Origin: Jannaschia seohaensis | GTDB taxonomy: Bacteria; Pseudomonadota; Alphaproteobacteria; Rhodobacterales; Rhodobacteraceae | Direction of reading: 5' to 3' | NCBI RefSeq assembly: GCF_900116765.1 | Contig: NZ_UETC01000018.1 | Coordinates: 1 to 47,131, forward strand | DNA length: 47,131 nucleotides | Shown: positions 1 through 9,607 of the stretch, one piece after another | How positions within the stretch are numbered: the stretch's first letter is position 1 | Layout of the letters: each line of letters begins with the position of its first letter | Program-made: the position numbers and the translations under genes | The notes under the pieces: model-generated | What the model saw: only the letters and a program-made list of their open reading frames with translations | Told to the model about the DNA's origin: nothing | Databases searched by the model: none

Positions 1-669
1 CCGCGCTCGGCATCCCGGTCACGGAAGCTGTGGGATAAGTCCGTCCGGGGAAAGGGGAACTTCGGCGTTCAGCCGATTTGTGCAACAGAGCCGCTGAGAG
101 AGGGCCCATGACGTCCAACGCCGAATGCTGGAGGCTGCGGCGCACCGTCCTCGTTCTCGCGAAGATCTCGCTGACCGGCTGCGCGACGGGCGCTTCTCAC
201 CTTGGCGGCGTCGGGGCCTGTCCGCCCTGTCGTCGAGTACGGCCGTCAGTTCCAGGCGCGGGCGGCCGAGGAGCTCGGCAATACTTCCGGAAGGGAAATG
301 TGATCGCGGGAATGCTGGCCGACGACGCTGTGTTTCGAGAGCAGGCGCAGGCATCATGTCACTTTTGATGTTTCAATGCGCTTGGCGGAGCCTTCGGCGC
401 TTGATTGCGAAATTTCGGCGAGCTGACCCCGAATACTGTCTGAAGCGTGTCTCGATCCGCTCGGGTACCGAGCGCTCGGCCGACAAACGGTGGATCCGCG
501 CACCAGAGAATCTTCGATAGAGATCGCAAGCAATCCTGATAGCATTTTTACCGACGCGGGCAGATGGTCGTTATCGGTTCGATATCCTCGTGTAAAGTCT
601 CGCAATATTACGGGGGGCAATCCGGCGTCCGAGGCGCCGGTCAGGAAGCTGTATGCGAGAGGAAAGCAA
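1..669. other. Left-edge stretch without a recognisable gene
   Basis: I read all six frames and found no family I recognise. The open frames are short, overlap one another and are rich in Arg/Ser/Pro, as expected for chance frames in GC-rich DNA. The last 150 bases (about 520-669) are less GC-rich and precede the xylitol dehydrogenase start, so the operon promoter probably lies there, but I cannot point to a convincing -35/-10 pair. Confidence 0.5.
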
Positions 670-1713
670 ATGGTAACGGCGCTCGTGCTCGAGGAGAAAG
701 GGAAGCTGTCACTTCGGGATTTTCCGCTGGACCAGTCCTTGGGACCGGCCGATGTGCGAATTGCGATCCGGACCGTAGGTGTTTGCGGTTCCGATGTTCA
801 CTACTACACGCACGGAAAGATCGGTCCCTTCGTTGTTAAGGAGCCGATGGTGCTCGGTCACGAAGCCGCGGGCGTGGTGCTAGAAACGGGTTCTGACGTT
901 CGAAATCTGAAGGTTGGCGACAGGGTCTGCATGGAGCCCGGCATACCCGATCCGACGTCGCGCGCGTCGAAACTGGGGATCTACAACGTTGACCCTGCCG
1001 TCAGATTCTGGGCCACGCCGCCAGTGCATGGCTGCTTGACACCTGAGGTCATCCATCCGGCCGCGTTCACCTATCGGCTGCCGGACCAAGTAAGCTTTGC
1101 CGACGGCGCGATGGTCGAGCCTTTCGCAATCGGCATGCAGAGCGCCCTCCGCGCGCGCATTCAGCCTGGCGACATTGCCGTCGTGACCGGGGCCGGGCCC
1201 ATAGGAATGATGACGGCGCTCGCTGCGCTTGCGGGCGGCTGCGCCAAGGTTATCGTTGCCGATCTGGCGCAGCCCAAGCTGGACATCATCGGCGCCTATG
1301 CCGGGATTGAAACGGTCAATATCCGCCAGCGACCGGCTGCCGAGGTTGTCGCCGAGGCGACTAATGGCTGGGGCGCGGACGTGGTGTTCGAATGCTCTGG
1401 CGCTGCGCCCGCCATTCTTGGGCTGCCCGCTCTCGCTCGACCGGGCGGGGCCCTCGTTCTGGTCGGCATGCCGGTCGAGCCGGTTCCGGTGGACATCGTC
1501 GGGATGCAGGCAAAGGAGCTGCGGGTCGAAACCGTGTTCCGCTACGCCAACATCTACGACCGGGCGATCGCGTTGATCGCGGCTGGCAAGGTAGACCTGA
1601 AGCCGCTGATTTCTGCGACTGTGCCATTTGCGGACAGCATCGCCGCCTTTGATCGCGCCGTGGAGGCACGCGAGACGGACGTCAAGATTCAGATCTCCAT
1701 GCCGGCGGATTGA
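670..1713 (+). CDS. Zinc-dependent xylitol dehydrogenase (D-xylulose reductase)
   Basis: This is a medium-chain NAD-dependent polyol dehydrogenase of 347 residues, predicted to oxidise xylitol (and perhaps sorbitol or other polyols) to the 2-ketose. The catalytic zinc ligands are visible: Cys39 in VCGSDVHYY and His64-Glu65 in GHEAAG. The NAD-binding glycine motif GAGPIG follows near residue 175. The structural-zinc cysteine cluster is absent; the corresponding loop reads [16 protein letters not shown], a form characteristic of bacterial xylitol dehydrogenases. The frame is open back to 490, but ATG 670 is preferred because a GAGAGGAAAG ribosome site precedes it and the family N-terminus begins there. 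It is the first gene of the pentitol operon; xylulokinase starts 24 bases after its stop. The main alternative substrate is sorbitol. Confidence 0.9.
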   Translation: MVTALVLEEKGKLSLRDFPLDQSLGPADVRIAIRTVGVCGSDVHYYTHGKIGPFVVKEPMVLGHEAAGVVLETGSDVRNLKVGDRVCMEPGIPDPTSRASKLGIYNVDPAVRFWATPPVHGCLTPEVIHPAAFTYRLPDQVSFADGAMVEPFAIGMQSALRARIQPGDIAVVTGAGPIGMMTALAALAGGCAKVIVADLAQPKLDIIGAYAGIETVNIRQRPAAEVVAEATNGWGADVVFECSGAAPAILGLPALARPGGALVLVGMPVEPVPVDIVGMQAKELRVETVFRYANIYDRAIALIAAGKVDLKPLISATVPFADSIAAFDRAVEARETDVKIQISMPAD

Positions 1714-1737
1714 CCGCGCCGCAAGAGGACAGCGCTC

Positions 1738-3186
1738 ATGTATCTGGGACTCGACATCGGCACATCCGGTGTGAAGGCGATGCTGGTGGCGGAGGATTTC
1801 GCGACCGTGGCCGTGGCACATGCGCCCCTGACCGTCTCACGCCCGCATGCCGGCTGGTCGGAACAGAATCCAGGCGATTGGATCACGGCGTGCGAAGCGG
1901 CCATCGCGGACCTCGCCCGGAAGCAGGGCGACGCGATGGCGCGCCTGCAGGGCATCGGCTTGTCCGGTCACATGCACGGCGCGACGCTGCTGGACGGCTC
2001 GGACCGTCCGCTCAGGCCGTGCATCCTCTGGAACGACAGCCGCTCCGCAGAGGAATGCGCTGTGTTGGAGGCACGCGCGGATTTTCGCAGAATCGGCGGG
2101 AATATCGTGATGGCGGGGTTCACGGCGCCCAAGCTTTTGTGGGTGGCGCGGCACGAACCGGAGATATTCGAGCGGACGGCCAAGGTACTTCTGCCGAAGG
2201 ACTTCGTGCGACTTTGGCTGACGGGCGAGCACGTGGCCGAGAGGTCCGACGCGTCTGGAACTTTGTGGCTCGACGTGGCGCAGCGCCGCTGGTCGGACGC
2301 GCTGCTTAACGCGACCGGGCTGACGCAGGCGCAGATGCCCGCTCTGGTCGAGGGAACCGACATATCGGGCAGCCTGCGCACCGAGCTTGCCGAGCGATGG
2401 GGCGTGGCCCGCGTTCCGGTGGCGGGCGGTGCCGGCGACAATGCCGCGACGGCCTGCGGCATGGGCGCTATCCAGCCCGGAACAGGCTTTCTGTCGCTGG
2501 GAACCTCGGGCGTGCTTTTTGCCACGACGGACCGCTTCCGCCCGAACACCGACGACGCGGTGCACGCCTTCTGCCACGCGGTTCCCGACACATGGCACCA
2601 GATGGGCGTCTTTCTCGCCGCGACGGATGCGCTTACGTGGCTGTGCGAGATCACCGGCCGTCCGGTGCCTGAACTGGTCGGCCTGCTTCCAGAGACAGTC
2701 ACGCAGCCGTCCGCTGTCGGCTTCCTGCCCTATTTGTCTGGCGAGCGTACTCCGCACAATGACCCTGGGGCCAGCGGTGCTTTTTGGAACGTCCGCCGCG
2801 ACACGGGCCTCCCGGAACTGGTGCACGGAGTGATGGACGGCGTCGCTCTGGCCTTCGCCGATTGCGCTACGGCTCTGCGCGCCGCCGGAACCGATATCGA
2901 CGTGGCTTATGTCGTGGGAGGCGGTGCACGGTCCGAGCAGTGGTTGAGCATCCTCGCCGCCGCCACGGGGATTACGCTTCTGCGTCCGGAGGCCGGCGAT
3001 TTTGGCGCTGCATTCGGCGCGGCCAAGCTTGCGGCTGCATCGGTAAGCGGCGACGTGTCGGGAGGGATATTCGCCGGCCCAGCGATCCGGTCCGAGGTGG
3101 TGCCCGATACGAATTTGGCAGCCGGCTATGCAGAAAAGTATAAGGCATATCGCGCCGCGTATCGTCAGATCCGGCCACTGGTCTAA
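1738..3186 (+). CDS. xylB: Xylulokinase
   Basis: This FGGY-family kinase of 482 residues phosphorylates D-xylulose to D-xylulose 5-phosphate in the cytoplasm. It has the N-terminal phosphate-binding motif GLDIGTSGVKA, the substrate-side motifs LSGHMHGATLLD and PCILWNDSRS, and the C-terminal ATP-domain motif VVGGGARSEQWL. The length is normal for XylB (about 480-500). It follows the xylitol dehydrogenase by 24 bases, and the pair forms a complete xylitol to xylulose-5-phosphate route. AAGAGGAC lies just upstream of ATG 1738. Nothing looks damaged. Confidence 0.95.
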   Translation: MYLGLDIGTSGVKAMLVAEDFATVAVAHAPLTVSRPHAGWSEQNPGDWITACEAAIADLARKQGDAMARLQGIGLSGHMHGATLLDGSDRPLRPCILWNDSRSAEECAVLEARADFRRIGGNIVMAGFTAPKLLWVARHEPEIFERTAKVLLPKDFVRLWLTGEHVAERSDASGTLWLDVAQRRWSDALLNATGLTQAQMPALVEGTDISGSLRTELAERWGVARVPVAGGAGDNAATACGMGAIQPGTGFLSLGTSGVLFATTDRFRPNTDDAVHAFCHAVPDTWHQMGVFLAATDALTWLCEITGRPVPELVGLLPETVTQPSAVGFLPYLSGERTPHNDPGASGAFWNVRRDTGLPELVHGVMDGVALAFADCATALRAAGTDIDVAYVVGGGARSEQWLSILAAATGITLLRPEAGDFGAAFGAAKLAAASVSGDVSGGIFAGPAIRSEVVPDTNLAAGYAEKYKAYRAAYRQIRPLV

Positions 3187-3469
3187 TCGGCACTCTCCCA
3201 GATGCGCGCGTGAACGCTGGCTTGAACTGTCTTGTGGCCCTATTTTGCTGCATTGCAGCGAGGGGGCGCCGCGCCAGACAGCCGTTCCCGTTACAGCGCC
3301 AGAACAGCATGTTTCTGATGCTCAACATAAACGGATCAAAAAAGTATCAGAAAATGCCCGCTGGCGTCGTGGCTCGACACCGCGCCGGGTGATACAAAAG
3401 AATCGTCACCGAGAGGAGGGTCGAGGCCGACGAGAAGCGGATCGATCACGGTGGAACCGGGAGGACACA
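3187..3469 (+). promoter_or_regulatory. xylB-araC intergenic region with inverted repeats
   Basis: This 283-base gap inside the operon direction carries a near-perfect dyad, GCTGCA-T-TGCAGC (3247-3259), and a wider pair, GTATCA (3344-3349) with TGATAC (3390-3395). An AT-rich stretch at about 3325-3358 could hold a promoter for the regulator. The frame of the AraC gene stays open through most of this gap, but the translation there resembles no AraC N-terminus. The role as operator or promoter is inference. Confidence 0.3.
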
Positions 3470-4354
3470 ATGCATCTCGACCTTGAACTGGTCCATATCA
3501 GAGACGGGGAATCCTTCGCCGCCTGGCGCCATGGATACCCGTTTCGAACCGTGCGCTGGCATTATCATCCTGAGTACGAGATCCACCTCGTGGTGGCAAC
3601 GCATGGCAAGTTCTACATCGGCGACCACGTGGGTGAGTTTTCGCCCGGACAGCTGATCATGACGGGCCCGAACCTGCCCCAGAACTGGATTAGCGATATC
3701 GGTGACGCTGAAACCGTCCCCCGGCGGACCGAGGTGATCCAATTCCCGCAAAGCTTCGCGGACAAGATTCTTGACGCGTTTCCAGAGGCCGCGGCGGCAG
3801 AGGCGATCTTCGAGCGCAGCAAGCGCGGCATCCTGTTCGACTACGAAACGGGGGAATCTGTACGTCCGCTCATGCATCGACTGGTCGATGCACGCGGTGT
3901 CATGCGTCTCGCGCTGTTCTTCGAGATCCTCGACAAGCTTCTGAACGCTTCCAAGACGCAGACCCTTTCGAGCCTGAACTTCATGCTGAGCATGGAAAAG
4001 GCCGAGGAGTCCGACATGAACAGGGTTATCGCGCATCTGCGCGAGAACCTGACTGAACCCGTCACCGAAAGCGAGCTTGCTGAGATGACCGGCCAGAGTC
4101 AGAGCGCGTTTTCCCGGTCGTTCAAGCGCCACACAGGCGAAACGCTCGTCAGGTTTCGCAATCAACTTCGGATCGACCTCGCCTGCCAGATGCTGATTGC
4201 CGATCCGGAGGCCAAGGTGTCGGACATCTGTTTCGATGTCGGGTTTTCGAACCTGTCCAACTTCAATCGTCATTTTCTGCGCCTGAAAGGCATGTCGCCG
4301 TCTGAGTTCCGACAGACCTTTGCAGAGAACGAGGCGGTGCTAATGCCCGCCTAG
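3470..4354 (+). CDS. AraC-family transcriptional regulator, cupin plus double HTH
   Basis: This 294-residue regulator has an N-terminal cupin-like sugar-sensing part (WHYHPEYEIHLV, about residues 25-36) and a C-terminal AraC/XylS DNA-binding part over the last 100 residues. The first helix-turn-helix contains ESELAEMTGQSQSAFSRSFK and the second VSDICFDVGFSNLSNFNRHF. The frame is open from 3128, but ATG 3470 follows a GGGAGGAC ribosome site and matches the family start. It lies between the xylitol/xylulose genes and the ABC importer genes, so it probably senses a pentitol or pentulose and activates this operon. The effector is inferred, not seen. Confidence 0.92.
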   Translation: MHLDLELVHIRDGESFAAWRHGYPFRTVRWHYHPEYEIHLVVATHGKFYIGDHVGEFSPGQLIMTGPNLPQNWISDIGDAETVPRRTEVIQFPQSFADKILDAFPEAAAAEAIFERSKRGILFDYETGESVRPLMHRLVDARGVMRLALFFEILDKLLNASKTQTLSSLNFMLSMEKAEESDMNRVIAHLRENLTEPVTESELAEMTGQSQSAFSRSFKRHTGETLVRFRNQLRIDLACQMLIADPEAKVSDICFDVGFSNLSNFNRHFLRLKGMSPSEFRQTFAENEAVLMPA

Positions 4355-4360
4355 CCACCG

Positions 4361-4419
4361 AAAATCTCCCTCAGGACCAATGAACTGCGGATGCAAACTT
4401 CGCAGAACGGGGAGATTTT
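4361..4419 (+). promoter_or_regulatory. Large stem-loop between araC gene and binding-protein gene
   Basis: AAAATCTCCC (4361-4370) pairs perfectly over 10 bases with GGGAGATTTT (4410-4419). A second stem, CTGCG (4385-4389) with CGCAG (4401-4405), can form inside the loop, and TGTCTTT follows the outer stem. It starts 6 bases after the araC stop and ends 24 bases before the binding-protein ATG. It could be an intrinsic terminator for araC, a leader that limits read-through, or a 5' structure stabilising the transporter mRNA. Confidence 0.5.
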
Positions 4420-4443
4420 GTCTTTCAACCAAGGGAGGATCCC

Positions 4444-5361
4444 ATGAAGACCCTACTGAAATCCGTCTCCGTCGCAGCGCTTGGACTGGCCGCTTCGGCC
4501 GGAATCGCCACCGCCCAGGACGATCAGCTCAAGATCGGCATGACGTTCCAGGAGATGAACAACCCGTATTTCGTCAGCATGCAGGAAGCGCTCATGCAGG
4601 CAGCCGATGCCATCGGCGCAGAGGTGATCGTGACCGATGCCGGGCATGACGTCGCAAAGCAGATCTCGGACGTCGAGGATATGCTTCAGCAGGACATCGA
4701 CATCCTGCTTCTGAACCCGACCGACAGCGCGGGCATCGAGGCTGCCGTGCGCATGGCCAAGGAGGCCGGCGTGATCGTCGTCGCGGTGGACGCCAATGCC
4801 AACGGCCCGGTCGATACCTTTGTCGGCTCCAAGAACCGCGATGCCGGTTACCTGTCGTGCCAGTACCTGGCCGAGGCCATGGGCGGCGAGGGCGAGGTCG
4901 CGATCCTGGACGGCATCCCGGTCGTGCCGATCCTGCAGCGCGTCGAAGGTTGCAAGGCGGCGCTGGATGAGGCGCCCGGCATCACGCTGGTCGACACCCA
5001 GAACGGCCGGCAGGACCGGTCGGTCGCGCTTGGCGTGGTGGAGAACATGATCCAGGCGCATCCGAACCTCGGCGGCATCTTCTCGGTCAACGATGGCGGT
5101 GCGATGGGCGCTCTGGCCGCGATCCAGGGCTCGGGCAAGGACATCCTGCTGACCTCAGTCGACGGCGCGCCCGAGGCGGTGGCCGCCATCGCGCAAGGTA
5201 CGCCCTTCATCGAGACCACCGCCCAGTTCCCGCGCGACCAGGTGCGCGTCGGGCTCGGCATGGCGCTGGCGCAGTACTGGGGCGCACGGGTGGTTCCGTC
5301 CGAGGTCCCGATCGACGTGCGCGTCGTCGATGCGGACAACGCCGAGGGGTTCTCCTGGTAA
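4444..5361 (+). CDS. Periplasmic sugar/polyol-binding protein (RbsB type)
   Basis: This 305-residue type-1 periplasmic binding protein is the ligand-capturing part of a ribose/xylose-type ABC importer. It has a Sec signal peptide, with [20 protein letters not shown] as its start and likely cleavage after IATAQ. The mature part begins with the family pattern [20 protein letters not shown] and contains [15 protein letters not shown] and the hinge-region pattern [25 protein letters not shown] precedes ATG 4444. Given the flanking xylitol and ribitol enzymes, the ligand is probably a pentitol. The exact ligand cannot be read from sequence. Confidence 0.93.
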   Translation: MKTLLKSVSVAALGLAASAGIATAQDDQLKIGMTFQEMNNPYFVSMQEALMQAADAIGAEVIVTDAGHDVAKQISDVEDMLQQDIDILLLNPTDSAGIEAAVRMAKEAGVIVVAVDANANGPVDTFVGSKNRDAGYLSCQYLAEAMGGEGEVAILDGIPVVPILQRVEGCKAALDEAPGITLVDTQNGRQDRSVALGVVENMIQAHPNLGGIFSVNDGGAMGALAAIQGSGKDILLTSVDGAPEAVAAIAQGTPFIETTAQFPRDQVRVGLGMALAQYWGARVVPSEVPIDVRVVDADNAEGFSW

Positions 5362-5375
5362 GAGGCTGACATCGA

Positions 5376-5401
5376 CCGCGCCCGGACCGTCCCGGGCGCG
5401 G
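5376..5401 (+). other. GC-rich hairpin between binding-protein and ATPase genes
   Basis: CCGCGCCCGG (5376-5385) and CCGGGCGCGG (5392-5401) form a perfect 10-bp stem with a 6-base loop, 14 bases after the binding-protein stop. No T-run follows. Hairpins here in ABC operons usually slow 3' decay of the binding-protein mRNA and lower the expression of downstream transporter genes. That role is inferred from position. Confidence 0.6.
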
Positions 5402-5422
5402 CACTCAGGGGGAGGAGACGAT

Positions 5423-6925
5423 ATGCTTGAGATGAGCGGCATAAGAAAGGCGTTCGGCCCGGTGAAGGTCCTTCACGGCGTGGACCTCGAGGTCCGCGCG
5501 GGCGAGGTCCACGCCCTGCTGGGCGAAAACGGCGCCGGCAAGTCCACCATGATGAAGATCCTCTGCGGCATCCTTCAGGCGGACGAGGGCACGATCCGCA
5601 TCGACGGCACCGAGCGTCACTTCGCCCATTACGACGAGGCCATCGCCGCAGGCATCGGCATCGTGTTCCAGGAATTCAGTCTCATTCCCTATCTGACGGC
5701 GGTTGAGAACATCTTTCTGGCGCGCGAACTCCGCACGCGCTTCGGCCTGCTGGACCGCAAGGCGATGCGCGTCCGCGCCAAGGAAGTGCTCGACAAGCTG
5801 GGGGTCGCGGTGCCGCTCGACGTGCCCGTGGCCGACCTGAGCGTCGCGGAGCAGCAATTCGTGGAGATCGCCAAGGCGCTGTCGCTTGAGGCGCGGGTGC
5901 TCGTGCTCGACGAGCCCACGGCGACGCTGACGCCGAGCGAGGTCGAATATCTCTTCCGCGTGATGCGCGACCTGCGCAGCCAGGGCGTCGCCATCGTTTT
6001 CATCTCGCATCACCTCGAGGAGATCTTCGAGATCTGCGACCGCATCACCGTGCTTCGCGACGGGGAGTATATCGGCACCCGTGCCGTGGCCGAAATCGAC
6101 ACCGACGGGCTGGTCGAGATGATGGTCGGTCGCCGGATCGAGAGCAACTTCCCGCCCAAGCCAGACTCGCACCCCCACGCCCGCGTCGTCGTCGATGCCG
6201 AGGAAATCCAGCTTAGGAAGAACGGCCCGGTCAGCAGCTTCCAGCTCCGCCAGGGCGAGGTTCTGGGCTTTGCCGGGCTGGTTGGGTCGGGACGCACCGA
6301 GACCGCGCTGTCGATCATGGGGGCCTATCCCGCTTTCCGCGTGAAGGTCGAGATCAACGGCGATCCGGTTCCCCCGAAAAACCCCAGCGAGGCGCTGGCC
6401 CGCGGGATCGGCCTTCTGCCCGAAAGCCGTAAGGAACAGGGCCTGATCACGTCGTTCCCGATCATGCACAACATCTCGGTGAACAACTACGGCAAATACC
6501 GGCGAATGCGGGTCTTTCTTGATCTCGCCGCCGAGCGTCACCATACCGAAATTGCCATGCGGGACGTGCGCGTGAAGGCGCCGGGACCGGACGTGCCCTG
6601 CGACACGCTCTCGGGCGGGAACCAGCAAAAGGTGGTGATCGCGCGCTGGCTCAATCACCACACGCCGATCCTCATCTTCGATGAGCCGACGCGCGGCATC
6701 GACGTGGGAGCCAAGGCCGAGATTTACCAATTGATGCGTAAGCTCACCGAGGACGGCTACTCGATCATCATGATCTCCTCGGAATTGCCGGAGGTGACGG
6801 GCCTGGCTGATCGGGTCTGCGTGTTCCGAAGCGGGGCCATCGTGGCAACGCTCGAGGGCGACGCGATCACCTCCGAAGAAATCATGAAACACGCCACAAC
6901 GGGGAAGCTCAGATATGTCGCATGA
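5423..6925 (+). CDS. Sugar ABC importer ATPase, two fused nucleotide-binding domains (RbsA/MglA type)
   Basis: This 500-residue ATPase energises uptake through the neighbouring permease. Domain 1 has Walker [10 protein letters not shown], the signature-like [15 protein letters not shown] and Walker [13 protein letters not shown]. Domain 2 has the degenerate Walker [10 protein letters not shown], which is normal for this family, the signature [15 protein letters not shown] and Walker [18 protein letters not shown] 5423 is chosen over the upstream ATG 5330 because GGGGGAGGAGA lies just before it and the extra N-terminal residues do not belong to the family. Its 3' end overlaps the permease gene by 11 bases, indicating coupled translation. 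Confidence 0.95.
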   Translation: MLEMSGIRKAFGPVKVLHGVDLEVRAGEVHALLGENGAGKSTMMKILCGILQADEGTIRIDGTERHFAHYDEAIAAGIGIVFQEFSLIPYLTAVENIFLARELRTRFGLLDRKAMRVRAKEVLDKLGVAVPLDVPVADLSVAEQQFVEIAKALSLEARVLVLDEPTATLTPSEVEYLFRVMRDLRSQGVAIVFISHHLEEIFEICDRITVLRDGEYIGTRAVAEIDTDGLVEMMVGRRIESNFPPKPDSHPHARVVVDAEEIQLRKNGPVSSFQLRQGEVLGFAGLVGSGRTETALSIMGAYPAFRVKVEINGDPVPPKNPSEALARGIGLLPESRKEQGLITSFPIMHNISVNNYGKYRRMRVFLDLAAERHHTEIAMRDVRVKAPGPDVPCDTLSGGNQQKVVIARWLNHHTPILIFDEPTRGIDVGAKAEIYQLMRKLTEDGYSIIMISSELPEVTGLADRVCVFRSGAIVATLEGDAITSEEIMKHATTGKLRYVA

Positions 6926-7892
6926 CGTAACCGCTCAATCGTCGTCCTCGGCCCTTCAGTCGGTAGCGGCACGCCTCAAGCATTCGCCTTTGCTCCTGCC
7001 GCTGGTCGGGCTGATCGTCGTCTCGGTCGTCATGGCCTTTGCCAGCGACAATTTTTTCAGCGTCGACAACATCGTCAATGTCCTGAGGCAGCAATCCATC
7101 ATCGGCATACTCGCCATCGGGATGACCTTTGTCATCCTCACCGGCGGGATCGACCTTTCCGTCGGGGCCGTCATGGCGCTCTGTGGCACGCTGGGGGCCG
7201 GCGTCATGGTTCACATGGGTCTGCCCGGTGGGCTCGGCCTGCTGGCGATGCTCGTCGTGGGGGTGCTCTTTGGTCTCTTTAACGGCCTGCTCGTGGCCTG
7301 GGGCAAGATGCCCGCGATCATCGTGACACTCGCGACCATGCTGATCGCGCGCGGGCTCGGGCTGGTCTATTCGGGCGGCTACCCGGTGAGCGGCCTTCCG
7401 GGGTGGATCTCTTGGTTCGGCATCGGCCGGATCGGGGGCATACCGGTGCCGATCATCATCATGGTGATCCTCTACGCGGCGGCCTGGGTTCTGTTGCAGC
7501 GCACCTCTTTCGGGCGCCACGTCTACGCCATCGGCGGCAACGAGACGGCAGCCTCCCTGTCGGGCGTGAACACCAAGCGGATCAAGCTGATCGTGTTCAT
7601 GATCTCGGGCTTCACCTCGGCCATGGCCGCCATCGTCCTGACCGGGCGCCTGATGAGCGGACAGCCGGGCGCCGGTGTCGCCTTCGAACTCGACGCGATC
7701 GCGATGGTGGTGCTTGGCGGCACGGCAATTGCCGGAGGCCGCGGACTGATCCTCGGCACGCTTATTGGCGCCGTCTTGCTAGGCATCATCAACAACGGCC
7801 TGAACCTTATGGGCATCAACCCGTATCTCCAGGACGTCATCAAGGGCTTCATCATCCTGCTGGCCATCTACATCGGCCGCGACTGGCGGTGA
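6915..7892 (+). CDS. Sugar ABC importer permease (RbsC type)
   Basis: This inner-membrane permease of 325 residues has about eight to ten hydrophobic segments. It carries the RbsC-family signatures [20 protein letters not shown] (about residues 70-90), [20 protein letters not shown] and [17 protein letters not shown]. It probably works as a homodimer with the fused ATPase, since only one permease gene is present in this operon. The gene overlaps the ATPase gene by 11 bases. The kinase gene follows after 83 bases. Confidence 0.94.
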   Translation: MSHDVTAQSSSSALQSVAARLKHSPLLLPLVGLIVVSVVMAFASDNFFSVDNIVNVLRQQSIIGILAIGMTFVILTGGIDLSVGAVMALCGTLGAGVMVHMGLPGGLGLLAMLVVGVLFGLFNGLLVAWGKMPAIIVTLATMLIARGLGLVYSGGYPVSGLPGWISWFGIGRIGGIPVPIIIMVILYAAAWVLLQRTSFGRHVYAIGGNETAASLSGVNTKRIKLIVFMISGFTSAMAAIVLTGRLMSGQPGAGVAFELDAIAMVVLGGTAIAGGRGLILGTLIGAVLLGIINNGLNLMGINPYLQDVIKGFIILLAIYIGRDWR

Positions 7893-7975
7893 GCGAAGCC
7901 CGCGGATCCGGATGGACCTCCCCCGTCCGGGTTCGCACCAATGCCCCTCATGAGCCCTGAACAGGAGCTGGGAAG

Positions 7976-9607
7976 TTGACGGATCATTTCATCGGCGTGG
8001 ATGTAGGAACCGGATCGGCGCGGGCCGGTGTCTTCGCGGCAACGGGCACATTGATGGCCACCGCCAAGCACGACATCGCCATGCACAAGGAAAGCGGCGG
8101 CATCGTGGAACAATCCAGCGCGCAGGTCTGGGACGCCGTCTGCCAGGCGACGCGCCGGGCGGTGACGGAGGCATCCATCGATCCTGCAAGCGTCCGGGGG
8201 ATCGGCTTCGACGCCACCTGCTCAATGGTCGTGCGAGACCGCAACGGCGCGCCGCTTCCGGTCGGGGATCCCAACCATCCCGAGCGTGACATCATCGTCT
8301 GGATGGATCACCGCGCCATCGAGCAGGCTGAGCGCATTAACGCGCAGGATCATGAGGTTCTGCGATATGTCGGCGGCGCGATCTCGCCCGAAATGCAGAC
8401 GCCAAAGCTGCTCTGGCTCAAGGAAAGACGCCCCGACACCTACGATGCGGCCGGGCATTTCTTCGATCTGACCGATTTCCTGGGCTGGATGGCCACAGGC
8501 AGCCTCGCGCGATCCTCTTGCACTGTGACGTGCAAATGGACCTACCTCGCGCATGAGAGCCGGTGGGATCCGGAGTATTTCCGGGCGATTGGGCTGGGGG
8601 ACCTGGCGGATGCGGATTTCGCCCCTATAGGCCAGGACATCGTCGAGCCGGGCAAGGCACTCGGCGCAGGGCTGACTGAAGGTGCGGCGGCGCAGCTTGG
8701 CCTCGCCCCCGGCACCGCGGTCGGCGCGGGGCTAATCGACGCCCATGCCGGCGGGATCGGGACGGTCTGCGCGGGGGGCGGGGCCGAAGATCCGACCGCC
8801 TGCCTCGCCTATGTGTTCGGCACGTCCTCCTGCACCATGACCACGACCCGCGAGCCCGCCTTCGTTCCCGGCGTGTGGGGGCCCTACTTCTCGGCGATGG
8901 TTCCGGGCGCATGGCTCAGCGAAGGCGGACAGTCCGCGGCCGGTGCCGCCATTGACCATCTCGTGTCGCTGCACCCGGCCTACGGCGACGCGCAGCAGCA
9001 GGCACAGGCAGCCCGGAAGCCGCTTCCCGTCTGGCTGGCCGATGCGGCCCTTGCCGCGTGCGATAGGGCCTCGGACGCAGTGTTGCTGGCGCGCGATCTG
9101 CATGTCGTGCCGGAGTTTCTCGGCAACCGGGCGCCGTTCGCCGATCCGCACGCCCGTGCCGTGATCGTTGGGCAAGGCATGGAGACGGATATCCCCTCGC
9201 TTGTCGCGCTCTATGTCGCCGGGGTCTGCGGGCTCGGCTACGGGCTGCGCCAGATCATCGAGACGCAGGCCGGGCACGGAGCGCCTGTCAACACCATCGC
9301 GATCAGCGGTGGCGCCGGGCAGCACCCGCTGATCCGCCAGCTTCTGGCTGACGCGACCGGGCTTCCGGTCGATACAACGACCTGCCCGGAGCCGGTCCTG
9401 CTGGGCTCTGCCATCCTCGGGGCGGTCGCAGCCGATGCGTTTTCCAGTATCCAAGCGGCGATGCCCGTTATGTCGCACATCGCGCAAACCCACGCGCCCT
9501 CTGGCGGCACCGCGCGGCGCATCCACGACCGGCGCTTCGACGCCTTCCTGACCCTTCAGCGCGTCGCCCGCGACATCCGCTGCACGACCGAAGAGCCTTT
9601 CGCATGA
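7976..9607 (+). CDS. FGGY-family pentulose kinase, probable D-ribulokinase
   Basis: This 543-residue kinase belongs to the long FGGY clade that includes the human/yeast-type D-ribulokinase. It should convert D-ribulose, made from ribitol by the dehydrogenase at the end of this operon, to D-ribulose 5-phosphate. Visible motifs are GVDVGTGSARAGVF at the N-terminus, GIGFDATCSMVV, the substrate segment IIVWMDHRAIEQAERIN and the C-terminal ISGGAGQHPLIRQLL. Translation begins at TTG 7976; AGGAG lies 8 bases upstream and no in-frame ATG fits. The stop overlaps the transketolase ATG by 4 bases (ATGA). L-ribulose and D-xylulose are less likely substrates. Confidence 0.88.
   Translation: MTDHFIGVDVGTGSARAGVFAATGTLMATAKHDIAMHKESGGIVEQSSAQVWDAVCQATRRAVTEASIDPASVRGIGFDATCSMVVRDRNGAPLPVGDPNHPERDIIVWMDHRAIEQAERINAQDHEVLRYVGGAISPEMQTPKLLWLKERRPDTYDAAGHFFDLTDFLGWMATGSLARSSCTVTCKWTYLAHESRWDPEYFRAIGLGDLADADFAPIGQDIVEPGKALGAGLTEGAAAQLGLAPGTAVGAGLIDAHAGGIGTVCAGGGAEDPTACLAYVFGTSSCTMTTTREPAFVPGVWGPYFSAMVPGAWLSEGGQSAAGAAIDHLVSLHPAYGDAQQQAQAARKPLPVWLADAALAACDRASDAVLLARDLHVVPEFLGNRAPFADPHARAVIVGQGMETDIPSLVALYVAGVCGLGYGLRQIIETQAGHGAPVNTIAISGGAGQHPLIRQLLADATGLPVDTTTCPEPVLLGSAILGAVAADAFSSIQAAMPVMSHIAQTHAPSGGTARRIHDRRFDAFLTLQRVARDIRCTTEEPFA

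Noticed and set aside
3128-3469. 114-codon extension of the AraC regulator
   Set aside because: It begins inside xylB, resembles no AraC N-terminus, and a good ribosome site precedes ATG 3470.
5405-6892. 495-codon open frame antisense to the first ABC ATPase
   Set aside because: It is a mirror frame of a clear ATPase gene; low-complexity His/Asp/Arg composition and no ribosome site.
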